64,000 nucleotides of DNA, taken from Deltaproteobacteria bacterium. GTDB lineage: Bacteria > Desulfobacterota > GWC2-55-46. Shown in pieces: positions 53,474 to 63,003 of this stretch (position 1 is the first letter of the stretch; each line of letters opens with the position of its first letter). Both the position numbers and the translations under genes were made by a program. The notes below the pieces were generated by a model. That model worked only from the letters and a program-made list of their open reading frames with translations. It ran no database searches and was not told the DNA's origin. The DNA lies in assembly GCA_019912665.1 (NCBI GenBank), contig JAIOIE010000021.1, forward strand, positions 385,679 to 449,678, read 5' to 3'.

Positions 53474-54511
53474 ATGTTCAAGACAGTGGAATGGAAGGAC
53501 AATACCGTGGTGATGATTGACCAGCGGCTCCTGCCCGGAAAAGAGGTCTACAGGAGGTACCGGTCGCATAAGGACGTGGCCGGGGCCATAAAGGACATGG
53601 TAGTCCGGGGCGCCCCCGCGATAGGCGTTGCCGCAGCAATGGGTGCGGCCCTCGGTGCCCTCAGGATAAAGGCCAGGGACTCGAAGGCCTTCAGGAAGGA
53701 GTTCGACAAGGTAACCGCGCTTATAGCCTCGGCCCGGCCCACGGCCGTTAACCTCTTCTGGGCTGTCGAGCGGATGAGGGGGGTCGTCGAATCCTCCCCA
53801 GGCCTCGATATTCCCGCCCTTAAGAAGAAGCTCGTCGGCGAGGCCTTGAGGATGCACAAGGAGGATATAGAGATAAACCGCCTTATCGGCAAGCACGGGG
53901 GGAAGCTCTTAAAGAGCGGCTCGGCCGTCCTTACGCACTGCAATGCCGGGGCGCTGGCCACCGCCGGATATGGAACCGCGCTCGGCGTCATAAGGGGCGC
54001 GATCGAGCAGAAGAAAAGGATTAAGGTCTATGCGGACGAGACCAGGCCTTTTCTGCAGGGCGCAAGACTCACGGCATGGGAGCTTAAGAAGGACGGGATA
54101 GACGTGACCCTCATAACCGACAACATGGCAGGCTACATGATGAAAAAGGGGCTCATAGGCTCGGTCGTGGTCGGCGCTGACAGGATCGCGGCGAACGGGG
54201 ATGTGGCAAACAAAATAGGAACCTATACGGTCGCTGTCCTCGCGAGGGAGCACGGGATCCCGTTCTATGTGGCGGCCCCGCTCTCTACAATTGACCTCAA
54301 GACACCGCACGGCGACCTCATCCCCATCGAGGAGAGGGACCCTTCGGAGGTAACGCACATACAGAAGAGGCGGATAGCCCCCAAGGGCGTAGGCGTAAGG
54401 AACCCGGCCTTCGACGTCACGCCCGCAAGGCTCGTGACCGGCATAATAACCGAGAAGGGAGTCGTGCGGGCCCCTTATAAAAAGGGCCTCAAGGCGCTCT
54501 TCAAAAAATGA
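53474..54511 (+). CDS. mtnA: S-methyl-5-thioribose-1-phosphate isomerase
   Basis: First step of methionine salvage after formation of methylthioribose-1-phosphate. 345 residues from the ATG at 53474 (GGAG upstream). [13 protein letters not shown], the catalytic Cys in [10 protein letters not shown] (C156) and the Asp in [13 protein letters not shown] are conserved. Related eIF2B-type isomerases (ribose-1,5-bisphosphate isomerase) share the fold. The length and the [10 protein letters not shown] motif fit MtnA. No other mtn genes are nearby. Confidence 0.93.
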   Translation: MFKTVEWKDNTVVMIDQRLLPGKEVYRRYRSHKDVAGAIKDMVVRGAPAIGVAAAMGAALGALRIKARDSKAFRKEFDKVTALIASARPTAVNLFWAVERMRGVVESSPGLDIPALKKKLVGEALRMHKEDIEINRLIGKHGGKLLKSGSAVLTHCNAGALATAGYGTALGVIRGAIEQKKRIKVYADETRPFLQGARLTAWELKKDGIDVTLITDNMAGYMMKKGLIGSVVVGADRIAANGDVANKIGTYTVAVLAREHGIPFYVAAPLSTIDLKTPHGDLIPIEERDPSEVTHIQKRRIAPKGVGVRNPAFDVTPARLVTGIITEKGVVRAPYKKGLKALFKK

Positions 54512-54521
54512 AAGGCCGTTT

Positions 54522-54794
54522 ATGTCGATAACCGGTTTTATGATAACGGTAGGCGTGGTCGTCGCCATGATACTCGTCTACAAGTACGCCGACCGGTTGG
54601 TGAAGAAGATGGACCCGGGTACGGTCAAGACCCTCAACTGGATAGGTTTCATAGTTGGCGTGGCGGGCGGCATACTATGGTATGCCACTTCAAACGGCAT
54701 ATTCATGTTCATAACCCTCGCCGGGGTCCTGGCCTATTTCCTTTTTTACGGATATGACAGCATGGAAGAGAAGGAAAAACACGGCAATCCGTAA
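54522..54794 (+). CDS. Small membrane protein of unknown function
   Basis: A 90-residue protein with about three transmembrane helices (residues 5-21, 38-55, 59-75) and charged ends (KKMDPG; MEEKEKHGNP). It starts 11 bases after mtnA, so is probably in the same transcript. No family recognised. Confidence 0.6.
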   Translation: MSITGFMITVGVVVAMILVYKYADRLVKKMDPGTVKTLNWIGFIVGVAGGILWYATSNGIFMFITLAGVLAYFLFYGYDSMEEKEKHGNP

Positions 54795-54803
54795 GCACTC
54801 CCC

Positions 54804-54831
54804 TTGACGCCCTCCGATGCTGGTATATACT
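54804..54831 (+). promoter_or_regulatory. Promoter of the secreted Gly-rich protein gene
   Basis: TTGACG (54804-54809), 16 bases, TATACT (54826-54831), 50 bases before the ATG. Confidence 0.55.
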
Positions 54832-54880
54832 TTTTTATATGCGGCATAAAAACCAGCAACTTAAAAAGAGGGGGGCAGAA

Positions 54881-55432
54881 ATGAGGAAAAGCAACTTCTT
54901 CCGACTGGCTGCAGCTTTTGGCTTGTTATTCGCCGTTGCCGCACCTTCCGCCTATGCTGCCGGCGAGAGGACCGGCGCAGGAGCGGACGTCGAGAAGTTC
55001 AAGACGCAGATACAGGAAGATACCGATCTCTCCCAGTCCGATATCGACGCGATAGAGCCTCAGCTCAACGAGTTCGCCCAGCGCGATGCGGACCCCCAGG
55101 CGGTATCCGACCTGGCCAAGACGGCCGTTGACAACGACTGCACCGGCCCCTGCCTGAGGGACGTGCTCGCCAGCATGAGCTCCGCGATGCAAAGAGGGCT
55201 CTCTGACAGCGACGCTCATGACATGGTCTCACAGACGCTCCGCGACCAGGTACAGGCCCGCGAGGGCGAGGTGACCGACCCTGCCGACCTCGGCAGTGAC
55301 ATACGCGCGAGCGTGGATTCGCAGCTTGCTGGCATGCCCGGCGGTGAGCCCGGCGCCGGTGCGATGGGCGGCGGCACCACTGGCGGAGGCACCATGAGCG
55401 GCGATGCCGGACAGACCGGCCAGGCTTACTGA
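54881..55432 (+). CDS. Secreted protein of unknown function with Gly-rich tail
   Basis: A 183-residue protein from the ATG at 54881 (GAGGGGGGCAG upstream). Signal peptide 1-27 (SAYAAGE). The mature part is acidic and helical (VEKFKTQIQEDTDLSQSDIDAIEPQLNEFAQRDADPQAVSDLAKTAV) with one Cys pair (C-TGPC, C-x3-C near 90-95), then a low-complexity Gly/Met/Thr tail of about 35 residues (GAMGGGTTGGGT). No family recognised. The tail may mediate assembly or surface attachment. Confidence 0.65.
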   Translation: MRKSNFFRLAAAFGLLFAVAAPSAYAAGERTGAGADVEKFKTQIQEDTDLSQSDIDAIEPQLNEFAQRDADPQAVSDLAKTAVDNDCTGPCLRDVLASMSSAMQRGLSDSDAHDMVSQTLRDQVQAREGEVTDPADLGSDIRASVDSQLAGMPGGEPGAGAMGGGTTGGGTMSGDAGQTGQAY

Positions 55433-55589
55433 CCGGCAGGACGGATTATCTATCCGTAGTGCGGACTGCGAGACCGAAAGGGCCGGAAACGGGCTGATCG
55501 AAATATGCGGTAACCCATTGCGGAAAGGCGGCATCGGGACCTTTCCGCGCACCGCTAAGCGAGCGCCTCGGAAGGACTAATTGGAACTT
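55433..55589 (+). other. Unexplained hairpin-rich stretch after the Gly-rich gene
   Basis: Contains CGGAT-N5-ATCCG, two GAAA-type loops closed by GC pairs, and a strong stem GCGGAAAGG...CCTTTCCGC, ahead of a perfect terminator at 55590. Such density of stems suggests a structured 3' UTR or small RNA. No known class recognised. Confidence 0.3.
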
Positions 55590-55615
55590 GCCCCGCCTTT
55601 AAGGCGGGGCTTTTT
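55590..55615. terminator. Strong terminator
   Basis: GCCCCGCC-TTTAA-GGCGGGGC then TTTTT. Eight perfect pairs. Confidence 0.85.
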
Positions 55616-55705
55616 ATTTTCGCGAGAGAATTTTTGCGGTGGAAACTTCGAGTAATCACACGGAGGGAATCATCACCCCTTGCACGTCAAGGGGGTTCCC
55701 TGCTC

Positions 55706-56608
55706 TCAATTTTTAAACCTTTTTCGCAAAACCACCAGACCTGCCAGCCCGGAGCCCAAAAGCAGCATCGTGCCAGGTTCAGGTACGGTGCTTGACGGAG
55801 GTGTAAGGGAAAACTGGTTTACATTGAAATAACTCGCATACTGCCAGGTCGGATCGATTGTGATAACGGGGTCTGCAAATGCAGACGCATATCCATATTT
55901 TGCGTTATAGAAATCCGAATACAATCTAATGCTGGTATATGCATATAACTCAATTTCATAAATGCTATCCAACTGAGACTCTTTCAGGAACAGGCTGATT
56001 GTATCTTCCTTCTGGAGGGAGCCTGGGGTGGAATGACTTCTGCTAATCCCGTCAGTAAATGAACTGGTCGGGCATGAGCAATCCAGTCTGGCTACAGCAT
56101 ACCAGGTCGAGTTCGAATCGCCTGAAACACTTAAAGAATACGCCATGAGCAAGGGAACTTCAAAGCCGCTCCCGATTAGCGACTCCGGAATGTTTCCATC
56201 AGTTGCCGTGACTAAAAAACCATATATATTGCGAGCCATGCCAATCGCAGCCACACTCGATCCGGAGGCGGAATAGTATGCGTCCATGTTGATGGACACA
56301 TTAGTAAGGGCAGCGGGGCTTGTTCCGCCATAAGCCTCTGACTCGATGTATGCGGATGCTGAAGAACCATTTGCCTGGACCTGCGTACCCCCGCCGTTTA
56401 TACTCACGGCCTCTAACTCCGAGGTTATCCGTTCAGAACCCCCGACCAAACCCAAGCCATAATTGTACGTAACTTCAGCATAGGGTAGACAATATGCGAC
56501 CGTAGGTGCTGAAATAGCTAAAAAAACAATGGCTGGGACAAAAAGAATCCAGTTCACGGGCGAAACGATCCATTGCTTTACTCTTGACCGCTCTTTCGAA
56601 TCTGACAT
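55706..56608 (-). CDS. PEP-CTERM sorted surface protein
   Basis: A 300-residue exported protein. The N-terminal hydrophobic segment (residues 18-40) serves as signal. The middle is Ser/Ala/Tyr-rich beta-type sequence without a recognised domain. The C-terminus is a full PEP-CTERM signal: VPEPGTMLLLGSGLAGLVVL then RKRFKN, which is cut by exosortase and links the protein to extracellular polysaccharide. No exosortase gene lies in the window. The gene and its flanks are clearly more AT-rich than the neighbours, suggesting recent acquisition. GGAGAGG precedes the ATG. Confidence 0.85.
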   Translation of the reverse strand: MSDSKERSRVKQWIVSPVNWILFVPAIVFLAISAPTVAYCLPYAEVTYNYGLGLVGGSERITSELEAVSINGGGTQVQANGSSASAYIESEAYGGTSPAALTNVSINMDAYYSASGSSVAAIGMARNIYGFLVTATDGNIPESLIGSGFEVPLLMAYSLSVSGDSNSTWYAVARLDCSCPTSSFTDGISRSHSTPGSLQKEDTISLFLKESQLDSIYEIELYAYTSIRLYSDFYNAKYGYASAFADPVITIDPTWQYASYFNVNQFSLTPPSSTVPEPGTMLLLGSGLAGLVVLRKRFKN

Positions 56609-56915
56609 TGAGAACCTCTCCTTTAAACCAGCTGATTTTTATTCCCTTTCCGTTTGGAGGAACTTTTCTAAACCGGTTTTTGAACACATGAAAATCGAAA
56701 ATTTTCTCATTTGGGATTTATTTTTCCCACAACTAAATATTAAAAATTGATGCAATAATAATGCCAAGTCACTAGAAACATTGTTTTTTCATGCTTGGTT
56801 TTCAAATTCAAAGTTGTCCTGTAAAATAAGTCGACATTTTTTTTGAAATAAATATGTAGAAGATGTAAAAGAATCTGACACGGAAGGGCCGGGAAAAACT
56901 ACAAAGACGGCCCTC
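56609..56915. other. AT-rich intergenic region upstream of the PEP-CTERM gene
   Basis: About 300 bases rich in A and T (runs such as TTTTTTTTGAAATAAATA), in contrast to the surrounding GC-rich DNA. It probably holds the promoter of the PEP-CTERM gene. No gene or known element seen. Confidence 0.5.
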
Positions 56916-57365
56916 TCATAAAAACAGCTCCTCAAGGTCTTCCAGGGCCAGGCGCATGTTCGGGACGAGCGGGCCCTCTTTTGACAGCCTCTTCAGGTCT
57001 TCAAGGGAATACCACCCGAATGAGGGTATTTTTTCCGGCTCCATTACCCTGGGCTCCCCTGAAGCGATATCGCATAGGTACATCCTTACCATGAAATCAC
57101 CCTCGGGCGAATGGGTCCTGTATTCGCCGAAAAGTCCTTTTACCCGCACCTCCACCCCGAGCTCTTCTCGTATTTCCCTTGCGACAGATTCCTCCCACCC
57201 CTCGCCAGACAGTTTTTTACCGCCCGGAGGCTCGACCCTCAGCCCGTGCTTCATGTTATGGACGAGGAGCACCTTCTTATCCTTTATTATTATTCCGGCA
57301 GACATCTCGCGCATGGAGACATTATGCTTTCCGCCGGACAGGAAAACAACCCCTATTGCATCCAT
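56916..57365 (-). CDS. Nudix hydrolase
   Basis: A 149-residue protein with the Nudix box G-G-x-K-L-SGEGWEESVAREIREELGVEV (GX5EX7REUXEEXGU), so it hydrolyses a nucleoside diphosphate linked to another group. The substrate is not evident. The start at 57365 has AGGGG nearby. The ATG at 57314 (MREMSAGII) is an alternative that removes 17 residues. Divergent from ntrB. Confidence 0.88.
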   Translation of the reverse strand: MDAIGVVFLSGGKHNVSMREMSAGIIIKDKKVLLVHNMKHGLRVEPPGGKKLSGEGWEESVAREIREELGVEVRVKGLFGEYRTHSPEGDFMVRMYLCDIASGEPRVMEPEKIPSFGWYSLEDLKRLSKEGPLVPNMRLALEDLEELFL

Positions 57366-57435
57366 TCCCCTATCACCCTGTTTTCCGTTGCGTTTACAAC
57401 GCGGGCCTGCTATTATTGCCTAATAAATAGGCAGA

Positions 57436-58530
57436 GTGAGCGTGACCACCCCCCCATCCCAGCTTTCCTTTGAGGACATACTCGAAAGCCTTGCCGAGGG
57501 CGTAATAGCCGTCGGCCCGGATATGCGGATTTCCGTCTTCAACCAATCGGCTGAAAAAATGACGGAGCTTTCGAGGTCCTTTGTGCTCGGCAAATCGCTA
57601 GAGGCCTGTTTCAAGCGGAACCCGCGCATAGCCGAGATGCTGAGGGAAACAATGGACAAAGGCCGCATCTTCGCCGAGTACGAGGAGAAGCTCTGGAGAA
57701 GGATTACAGGCGATGCCCTGCCCGTGAGCGTGACGACAAGCCTTGTCTTCGACCCCGAAGGCAGCGTGAGGGGGGCTGTTGCGTTATTAAAAGACCTCTC
57801 AGGCATAAAGCCCCTCGAAGCGAGCGCGCTCCGGAAGGAGCGGCTCGCTTACATAGGCGCGTTCGCCGCGAACCTTGCGCACGAGATACGGAACCCTCTT
57901 AGCGGAATAAGGGGCGCGGCCCAGCTCCTATCTAGGAAGGCCTCTGACAAGGGCCTCAACGAATACATGGAAGTGATCATAAAAGAGGCCGACCGCCTGA
58001 ACAGCATACTTAACGAGATGCTCGACTTCGCCAGGCCCGCCAGGCTCGTAAAAAAGCCGGTCAACATACACCAGGTGCTCGATTCGGTGGTCCTCCTCCT
58101 CGGGGATGGGGCAGGGCGCTGCGCTTTCGTAAAAAGCTACGACCCGAGCATCCCGGAGGTGGCGGGTGATGAAAACCAGCTCAAGCAGGTATTCCTGAAC
58201 CTCGTAAAGAACGCAATCGAGGCCATGCCCGAGAGCGGGATCGTGAGCGTTTCTACAAGGGTCATAACCGAATTTCACATGGGCGAGGGCGGCACGGGCC
58301 GCATGGTCTCCATAGAGGTCCGGGACACCGGGTGCGGGATAAAACCCGAGGACCTTGAAAACGTCTTCACGCCTTTTTTCACCACCAAGCCCAGGGGGAG
58401 CGGTCTTGGCATGGCTATCACCCTCAAAATAGTAAAGGAGCACGGCGGTCTCTTGAAAATAGATTCAGAACCGGGAGAAGGCACCTCGGTCCTTGTCTAT
58501 CTCCCGGTGGAGGACAGGGGGATGTCATGA
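57436..58530 (+). CDS. ntrB: Nitrogen-regulation histidine kinase NtrB/GlnL-like
   Basis: Cytoplasmic kinase of 364 residues: PAS domain 10-125 (SLAEGVIAVGPDMRISVFNQSAEKM), H-box with phospho-His149 (ANLAHEIRNPLSGIRGAAQLL), N-box QVFLNLVKNAIEAMP, and G boxes EVRDTGCGIKPEDL and SGLGMAITLKIV. The start is GTG at 57436. It overlaps ntrC by four bases (ATGA). In this family the kinase senses nitrogen status through PII. No glnA or glnB lies in this window, so the assignment rests on sequence style and the NtrC partner. Confidence 0.88.
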   Translation: MSVTTPPSQLSFEDILESLAEGVIAVGPDMRISVFNQSAEKMTELSRSFVLGKSLEACFKRNPRIAEMLRETMDKGRIFAEYEEKLWRRITGDALPVSVTTSLVFDPEGSVRGAVALLKDLSGIKPLEASALRKERLAYIGAFAANLAHEIRNPLSGIRGAAQLLSRKASDKGLNEYMEVIIKEADRLNSILNEMLDFARPARLVKKPVNIHQVLDSVVLLLGDGAGRCAFVKSYDPSIPEVAGDENQLKQVFLNLVKNAIEAMPESGIVSVSTRVITEFHMGEGGTGRMVSIEVRDTGCGIKPEDLENVFTPFFTTKPRGSGLGMAITLKIVKEHGGLLKIDSEPGEGTSVLVYLPVEDRGMS

Positions 58531-59957
58531 GCGCGGAAAGGGTGCTCGTCGCGGACGACGACGAGAGCGTACTATGGGTGCTTGACAGGTTCCTCCGGGA
58601 AAAGGGGCTCGATGTGGTCAGGGCATCTGATGGCGACGAGGCCTGGAGGATTCTTTCAGGCCAGGCCGTCTCGCTCGCCCTCCTGGATATAAACATGCCC
58701 GGAAAAGACGGCCTCAAGCTCCTTACAGAGGCGCGGGAAGCCGGCCTCAACGCGTCCTTCATCATAATGACAGCCGAGACGAGCATGAAAAACACCCTCG
58801 AGGCCATGAAGCTCGGCGCCTTCGATTACATAACCAAGCCCTTTGACCTCGGCGAGGTGGAGCTCACGATCGAGCGCGCAATCGAGAATTCGCGGCTCAG
58901 GGAAAAGGTCTCAACCCTCAAGGAAAGACTACTACAGAAACTCTCGGACGAGACGGTCTTTATCGGGAAGAGCAGGTCCGTTGAAGAGGTCTTCAAGAAG
59001 GCCGGGAAGGTCGCGGCAAGGGACGTTACGGTCCTCGTACTCGGCGAGAGCGGCACAGGCAAGGAGCTCCTCGCCAGGCTCATCCACATGAATAGCCCCA
59101 GGGCCGAAGGCCCCTTCGTCGCCGTCAATACCGCGGCCGTGCCCAGGGACCTGATGGAGAGCGAGCTCTTCGGCTTCGAAAAGGGTGCCTTTACCGGCGC
59201 AATCGAATCGAAAAAAGGGAAATTCGAGCTTGCCGACGGAGGCACCCTTTTCCTGGACGAGGTCGGTGACATGAGCCCGGACCTCCAGGCGCGGCTTTTG
59301 CGAGTGATACAGGAGAGGGAGTTCTACCGCGTAGGCGGAAGGGAGCCCGTCCGGGTGGATGTGCGGATAATCGCGGCCACGAACCAGGATCTTGAAAAGG
59401 CCGTTGCCGGGGGAAGCTTCAGGGAGGACCTCCTATTCAGGCTTAACGGCATAACATTAACGCTACCGCCGCTACGTGACCGTAAAGGAGATGTCGCCGT
59501 GCTGTCGCAGTATTTCCTCGAAAAATTCAGCAGGGAGTTCAACTGCGGACCGAGGTCGTTCGACAAATCCGCCCTCGAGGCGCTGGAATCCTATCAGTGG
59601 CCTGGTAACGTCCGCGAGCTTGAGAATACCGTAAGGCGGGCCGTTCTCATGTCGCGGAACGTGAATATCGCGGCCGAGGACCTTGCCTTACCTGAGAAGC
59701 GGGCAAGGCGGGAGGAATCCATAGAAGACCTCATAGCCGCGCGTTTGAGGCCGATCATCGAAAAGGCAAACAACCACTCAAGGCAGGAGCTCTATTCCTT
59801 CATCATGCCGTACATGGAAAGGCCCCTCATAAGGCTCGTTCTCGAAAAGACCAGGGGCAACCAGGTGCAGGCCGCGGAGATGCTGGGCATAAACAGGAAT
59901 ACCCTGAGAAAAAAAATACGGGAGCTCGACATAAACATGGGAAAGCTCAAGGGATGA
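58527..59957 (+). CDS. ntrC: Sigma-54-dependent response regulator NtrC-like
   Basis: Enhancer-binding activator of 476 residues. Receiver with D54 (LLDINMPGKDG), AAA+ domain with Walker A GESGTGKE at 173-180, the sigma-54 contact loop GAFTGA at 220-225 and Walker B GGTLFLDEVGD, arginine-finger region, and a Fis-type helix-turn-helix at the end (VQAAEMLGINRNTLRKKIREL). Length and domain order are exactly NtrC. It overlaps ntrB and thiE by four bases each. Confidence 0.93.
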   Translation: MSAERVLVADDDESVLWVLDRFLREKGLDVVRASDGDEAWRILSGQAVSLALLDINMPGKDGLKLLTEAREAGLNASFIIMTAETSMKNTLEAMKLGAFDYITKPFDLGEVELTIERAIENSRLREKVSTLKERLLQKLSDETVFIGKSRSVEEVFKKAGKVAARDVTVLVLGESGTGKELLARLIHMNSPRAEGPFVAVNTAAVPRDLMESELFGFEKGAFTGAIESKKGKFELADGGTLFLDEVGDMSPDLQARLLRVIQEREFYRVGGREPVRVDVRIIAATNQDLEKAVAGGSFREDLLFRLNGITLTLPPLRDRKGDVAVLSQYFLEKFSREFNCGPRSFDKSALEALESYQWPGNVRELENTVRRAVLMSRNVNIAAEDLALPEKRARREESIEDLIAARLRPIIEKANNHSRQELYSFIMPYMERPLIRLVLEKTRGNQVQAAEMLGINRNTLRKKIRELDINMGKLKG

Positions 59958-60622
59958 AGAACTCTCATCCGACGTTCATCTCGGGCCTGTACGCCATCGT
60001 CGATTCGGCCTACGCGAGCCTTGAAAGGGCGGGCGAATGCGCGGATGAGCTCGCCTCCGGCGGCGCGAGGATTGTCCAGCTCCGGGCAAAGGGGGAAGGC
60101 AGCGCCGCCATGCTCAGGGCGGCGCTCGACATGAGAAAGGCCCTTGCGGGAAGGGCCATCTTCATCGTAAACGACAGGATCGACATAGCCCTCATAACCG
60201 GCGCCGAGGGGGTGCACCTTGGGCAGGACGACATACCTCTAAAGGACGCAAGGAGGCTCCTCCCCTCTTCAGTAATAGGCGTATCCACCCACGATATCCA
60301 GGAGGCGAAAAGGGCGGAGGCCGGAGGAGCGGACTATATCTCCTTCGGCCCCATATTCCCCACCAGGACGAAAAAGGACGCGGACACGCCAAAGGGCTTA
60401 TCGAGGCTTGAGGAGATCTCCGCGAGCGTACGCATCCCGGTGGTCGCAATCGGCGGCATAACCGAAGAGACAATCCTATCTGTCCTGGAATCCGGCGCGT
60501 CTTCAGCCGCGCTTATATCTGATATCCTCCTTGCGCCGAGCATAAAGGCGAAAGCGGCCTCGATATCGGCGCTCATAAAAAAAAGACCGCAACCACGGCT
60601 GAGCTTCAAGCCCCCTTCATAA
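59954..60622 (+). CDS. thiE: Thiamine-phosphate synthase
   Basis: Joins the pyrimidine and thiazole phosphates in thiamine synthesis. 222-residue TIM barrel with GLYAIVDS, QLRAKGEG, IVNDRIDIAL, GVHLGQDDIP (the substrate-phosphate site), ISFGPIFPT and PVVAIGGI. The ATG overlaps the ntrC stop by four bases (ATGA), an odd partner for a nitrogen regulator. The last 17 bases overlap nirB on the other strand. Confidence 0.93.
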   Translation: MKNSHPTFISGLYAIVDSAYASLERAGECADELASGGARIVQLRAKGEGSAAMLRAALDMRKALAGRAIFIVNDRIDIALITGAEGVHLGQDDIPLKDARRLLPSSVIGVSTHDIQEAKRAEAGGADYISFGPIFPTRTKKDADTPKGLSRLEEISASVRIPVVAIGGITEETILSVLESGASSAALISDILLAPSIKAKAASISALIKKRPQPRLSFKPPS

Positions 60623-62984
60623 GCACGGGTTCCGTATCGGCGGCCCAGTGCTCCTTTTCCGCCCTTGCCGCGGCTTCAAGCTTTTCTGCCAAGGCCTTTC
60701 TTTTTTTCTCGTCACAGAGGGCCTCTTCCCTTATCCTCCCGATGCCCTTTCGGACGACCCACCTGAACGTCCTCTCTCCGTAGTCCGCGTCCTCCCTGTA
60801 GAGCTGGAGAAAGGCGGCGGCCGCCTCGATAATCTCGTCTTGTGTCTTGAAATGGCCAAGCTTCTCTCCTCCCTTAAGCTCTATGCCGCCGCACCCGCCC
60901 GCGTAGATCTCCCATCCGCCTAAGACACCCACGACCCCCAGGTCTTTAATGCCGCTCTCCGCGCAGTTCCTCGGGCACCCGCTTACCGCGAGCTTGACCT
61001 TGGCCGGCATGGGTATGCCGCCGAACCTCTTCTCCATCTCGATGCCGAGCGAGACCGAGTCCTGCGTCCCGTACCTGCAGAACCTGTCGCCCACGCAGGT
61101 CTTTGCGGTCCTTACTGCCTTGGCATACGCGTGGCCAGAGGGCATATCGAGCTCCTTCCAGACCTCTTGGAGCCCCTCTCTCGGGACGCCTATGAGCGCT
61201 ATCCTCTGGCCTCCCGTGAGCTTAAGGAGCGGAACGTTATGCCTCTCGGCCACCTCCGCTATCTTTTTGAGCTCCCTGGCGGTCGTAACCCCGCCGTGCA
61301 TCCTCGGCACCACGGAAAAAGTGCCGTCCTTCTGCACGTTGGCGCGAGCCCGCTCGTTTATGAGCCTTGATGTAAGGTCGTCTCTGGCGCTTTCCGGCCA
61401 GGCCATCATGACATAGTAATTGATAGCCGGCCTGCATGTATCGCACCCGACCCCCTCCCACCCGAGCGCGGCCATGACCTCCGCAACAGACTTAAGCCCC
61501 TTCTCCCTTATATTCCGGAGCACGTCCTCCCTCGCGTAATTGGTGCAGCCGCAGAGGGCCCGCCTGAAAGAGGGCTGGAAGCCCGCGCCGAGCGTCTCCT
61601 CTATCACCCTCTCCACAAGCGGCGCGCAGCCGCCGCAGGAGGAGGACGCCCCGGTCTCCCGCTTTACGTCCTCCCTCGTGAAAAGCCCCTTTGACCTTAC
61701 GGCCTCCGCTATGGCCCCCTTTGTGACGCCCTTGCACCCGCACACGACCGCATCGTCGGGGATGCGGGCCGCCTCCTCCGCCTTCCGCTCTCCGAAAAGG
61801 AGGTCCTGCCTCCTGTGGCTTACGTCCGTGCCGGACAAAAGGAGCTCGAAGAGGGAGGGGCCCAGCGAACTCTCCCCGAAGAGCACTACCCCTGCAATCC
61901 TCCCGTCCTCGAGCGCCACCTTCTTGTATACCCTGGACCTCCTGTCGAAATACTCTATGGAGTCCTCAACCGAGGATACGCGGCCCGCGGAGTAAAGGTC
62001 AATGCCCTTCACCTTGAGCCTCGCGGAGACAGGGGAATTCCTGAAAGACCTCCTGCCGTCGCCCACGAGCTGGTTTGCGGCCACCCGGGCCTGCTCGAAG
62101 ACGGGTGCTACGAGGCCGAAGGTCTCGCCCCTGTGCTGCACGCATTCGCCTATGGCGTAGACGCTCGGGTCGAATGTCTGCATGGTGTCGGTCACCACCA
62201 CCCCTTTTTCCGAGTAGATGCCCGCTTCCAGCGCAAGCTCGATATTGGGGCGGACGCCTATAGAGACCACGGCCAGGCCCGCCTCAATCGCCGAGCCGTC
62301 CCTGAACCTCACGCGCTCAAGCTTTCCATGCCCCTCGAAGGCGATGGCCTCTTTTTTAAGGAGCACCCCTATGCCCATCTCCTCGAGCGCGTCCATTAGG
62401 AGCCCTGCGGAGCACCCATCTAGCTGCCTTTCCATGAGCCTGTCCATTATGTGCACAACGAGAACCTCCATTCCGAGGGAGCGGAGCGCGCCGGCGGCCT
62501 CCAGCCCCAGGAGGCCGCCCCCGATCACGACCGCGCGCCTGCCCTCCCGGGCATGGGCCAGTATCCTTTCGCAGTCGTCAAGGTCCCTGAAGCTCACGAC
62601 CCCTGGAAGATCCCTCCCCTCGATACCAGGCACAACCGGGAGCGAGCCTGTTGCGAGTACGAGCTTATCATATCCCGCCTCAAGCCCCCGCTCGGTTACG
62701 ACCTTCCGGCTCCCCCTTTTGATGGAGACGATCTTTTCGGACTGGCGGACCTCGGCCCCGTTTTCCGCATACCACTCCGGGTCATGCATGGCGAGGCTCC
62801 CCGGTTCCTTTTCGCCCGTAAGGACCTGTGAAAGAAGGACCCTGTTGTAACCCGGGCGGCCTTCCTTTCCGAATACGGTTATGCTGTACTTTTCCGGGCC
62901 GGCCTTCAACACCTCTTCGATAAAGGCGTTCGCGGCCATGCCATTCCCGACGACCACAAGACGCTCTCTCTTGTTTCCGGCCAT
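60606..62984 (-). CDS. nirB: Assimilatory-type nitrite reductase large subunit
   Basis: Reduces nitrite to ammonia with NAD(P)H. 792 residues from the ATG at 62984 (GGGAGG upstream). An N-terminal FAD/NAD(P) oxidoreductase (VVVGNGMAANAFIEEV; VVIGGGLLGLEAAGAL), two BFD-like 2Fe-2S regions (VCGCKGVTKG...SSCGGCAP and LCGCTNYAREDV...GCDTCRP), then the nitrite/sulfite reductase half with the sirohaem-4Fe-4S ligands C-x5-C in CVGDRFC and C-x3-C in SGCPRNCAE. No NirD gene is adjacent. Convergent with thiE, and the next gene on this strand is amt. Confidence 0.93.
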   Translation of the reverse strand: MAGNKRERLVVVGNGMAANAFIEEVLKAGPEKYSITVFGKEGRPGYNRVLLSQVLTGEKEPGSLAMHDPEWYAENGAEVRQSEKIVSIKRGSRKVVTERGLEAGYDKLVLATGSLPVVPGIEGRDLPGVVSFRDLDDCERILAHAREGRRAVVIGGGLLGLEAAGALRSLGMEVLVVHIMDRLMERQLDGCSAGLLMDALEEMGIGVLLKKEAIAFEGHGKLERVRFRDGSAIEAGLAVVSIGVRPNIELALEAGIYSEKGVVVTDTMQTFDPSVYAIGECVQHRGETFGLVAPVFEQARVAANQLVGDGRRSFRNSPVSARLKVKGIDLYSAGRVSSVEDSIEYFDRRSRVYKKVALEDGRIAGVVLFGESSLGPSLFELLLSGTDVSHRRQDLLFGERKAEEAARIPDDAVVCGCKGVTKGAIAEAVRSKGLFTREDVKRETGASSSCGGCAPLVERVIEETLGAGFQPSFRRALCGCTNYAREDVLRNIREKGLKSVAEVMAALGWEGVGCDTCRPAINYYVMMAWPESARDDLTSRLINERARANVQKDGTFSVVPRMHGGVTTARELKKIAEVAERHNVPLLKLTGGQRIALIGVPREGLQEVWKELDMPSGHAYAKAVRTAKTCVGDRFCRYGTQDSVSLGIEMEKRFGGIPMPAKVKLAVSGCPRNCAESGIKDLGVVGVLGGWEIYAGGCGGIELKGGEKLGHFKTQDEIIEAAAAFLQLYREDADYGERTFRWVVRKGIGRIREEALCDEKKRKALAEKLEAAARAEKEHWAADTEPVLMKGA

Positions 62985-63003
62985 ATATGAGCCTCCCTTG
63001 AAA

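Noticed and set aside
55433-55589. c-di-GMP or other known riboswitch
   Set aside because: The conserved blocks of the c-di-GMP-I, fluoride and other classes I know are missing, and there is no suitable downstream gene on this strand.
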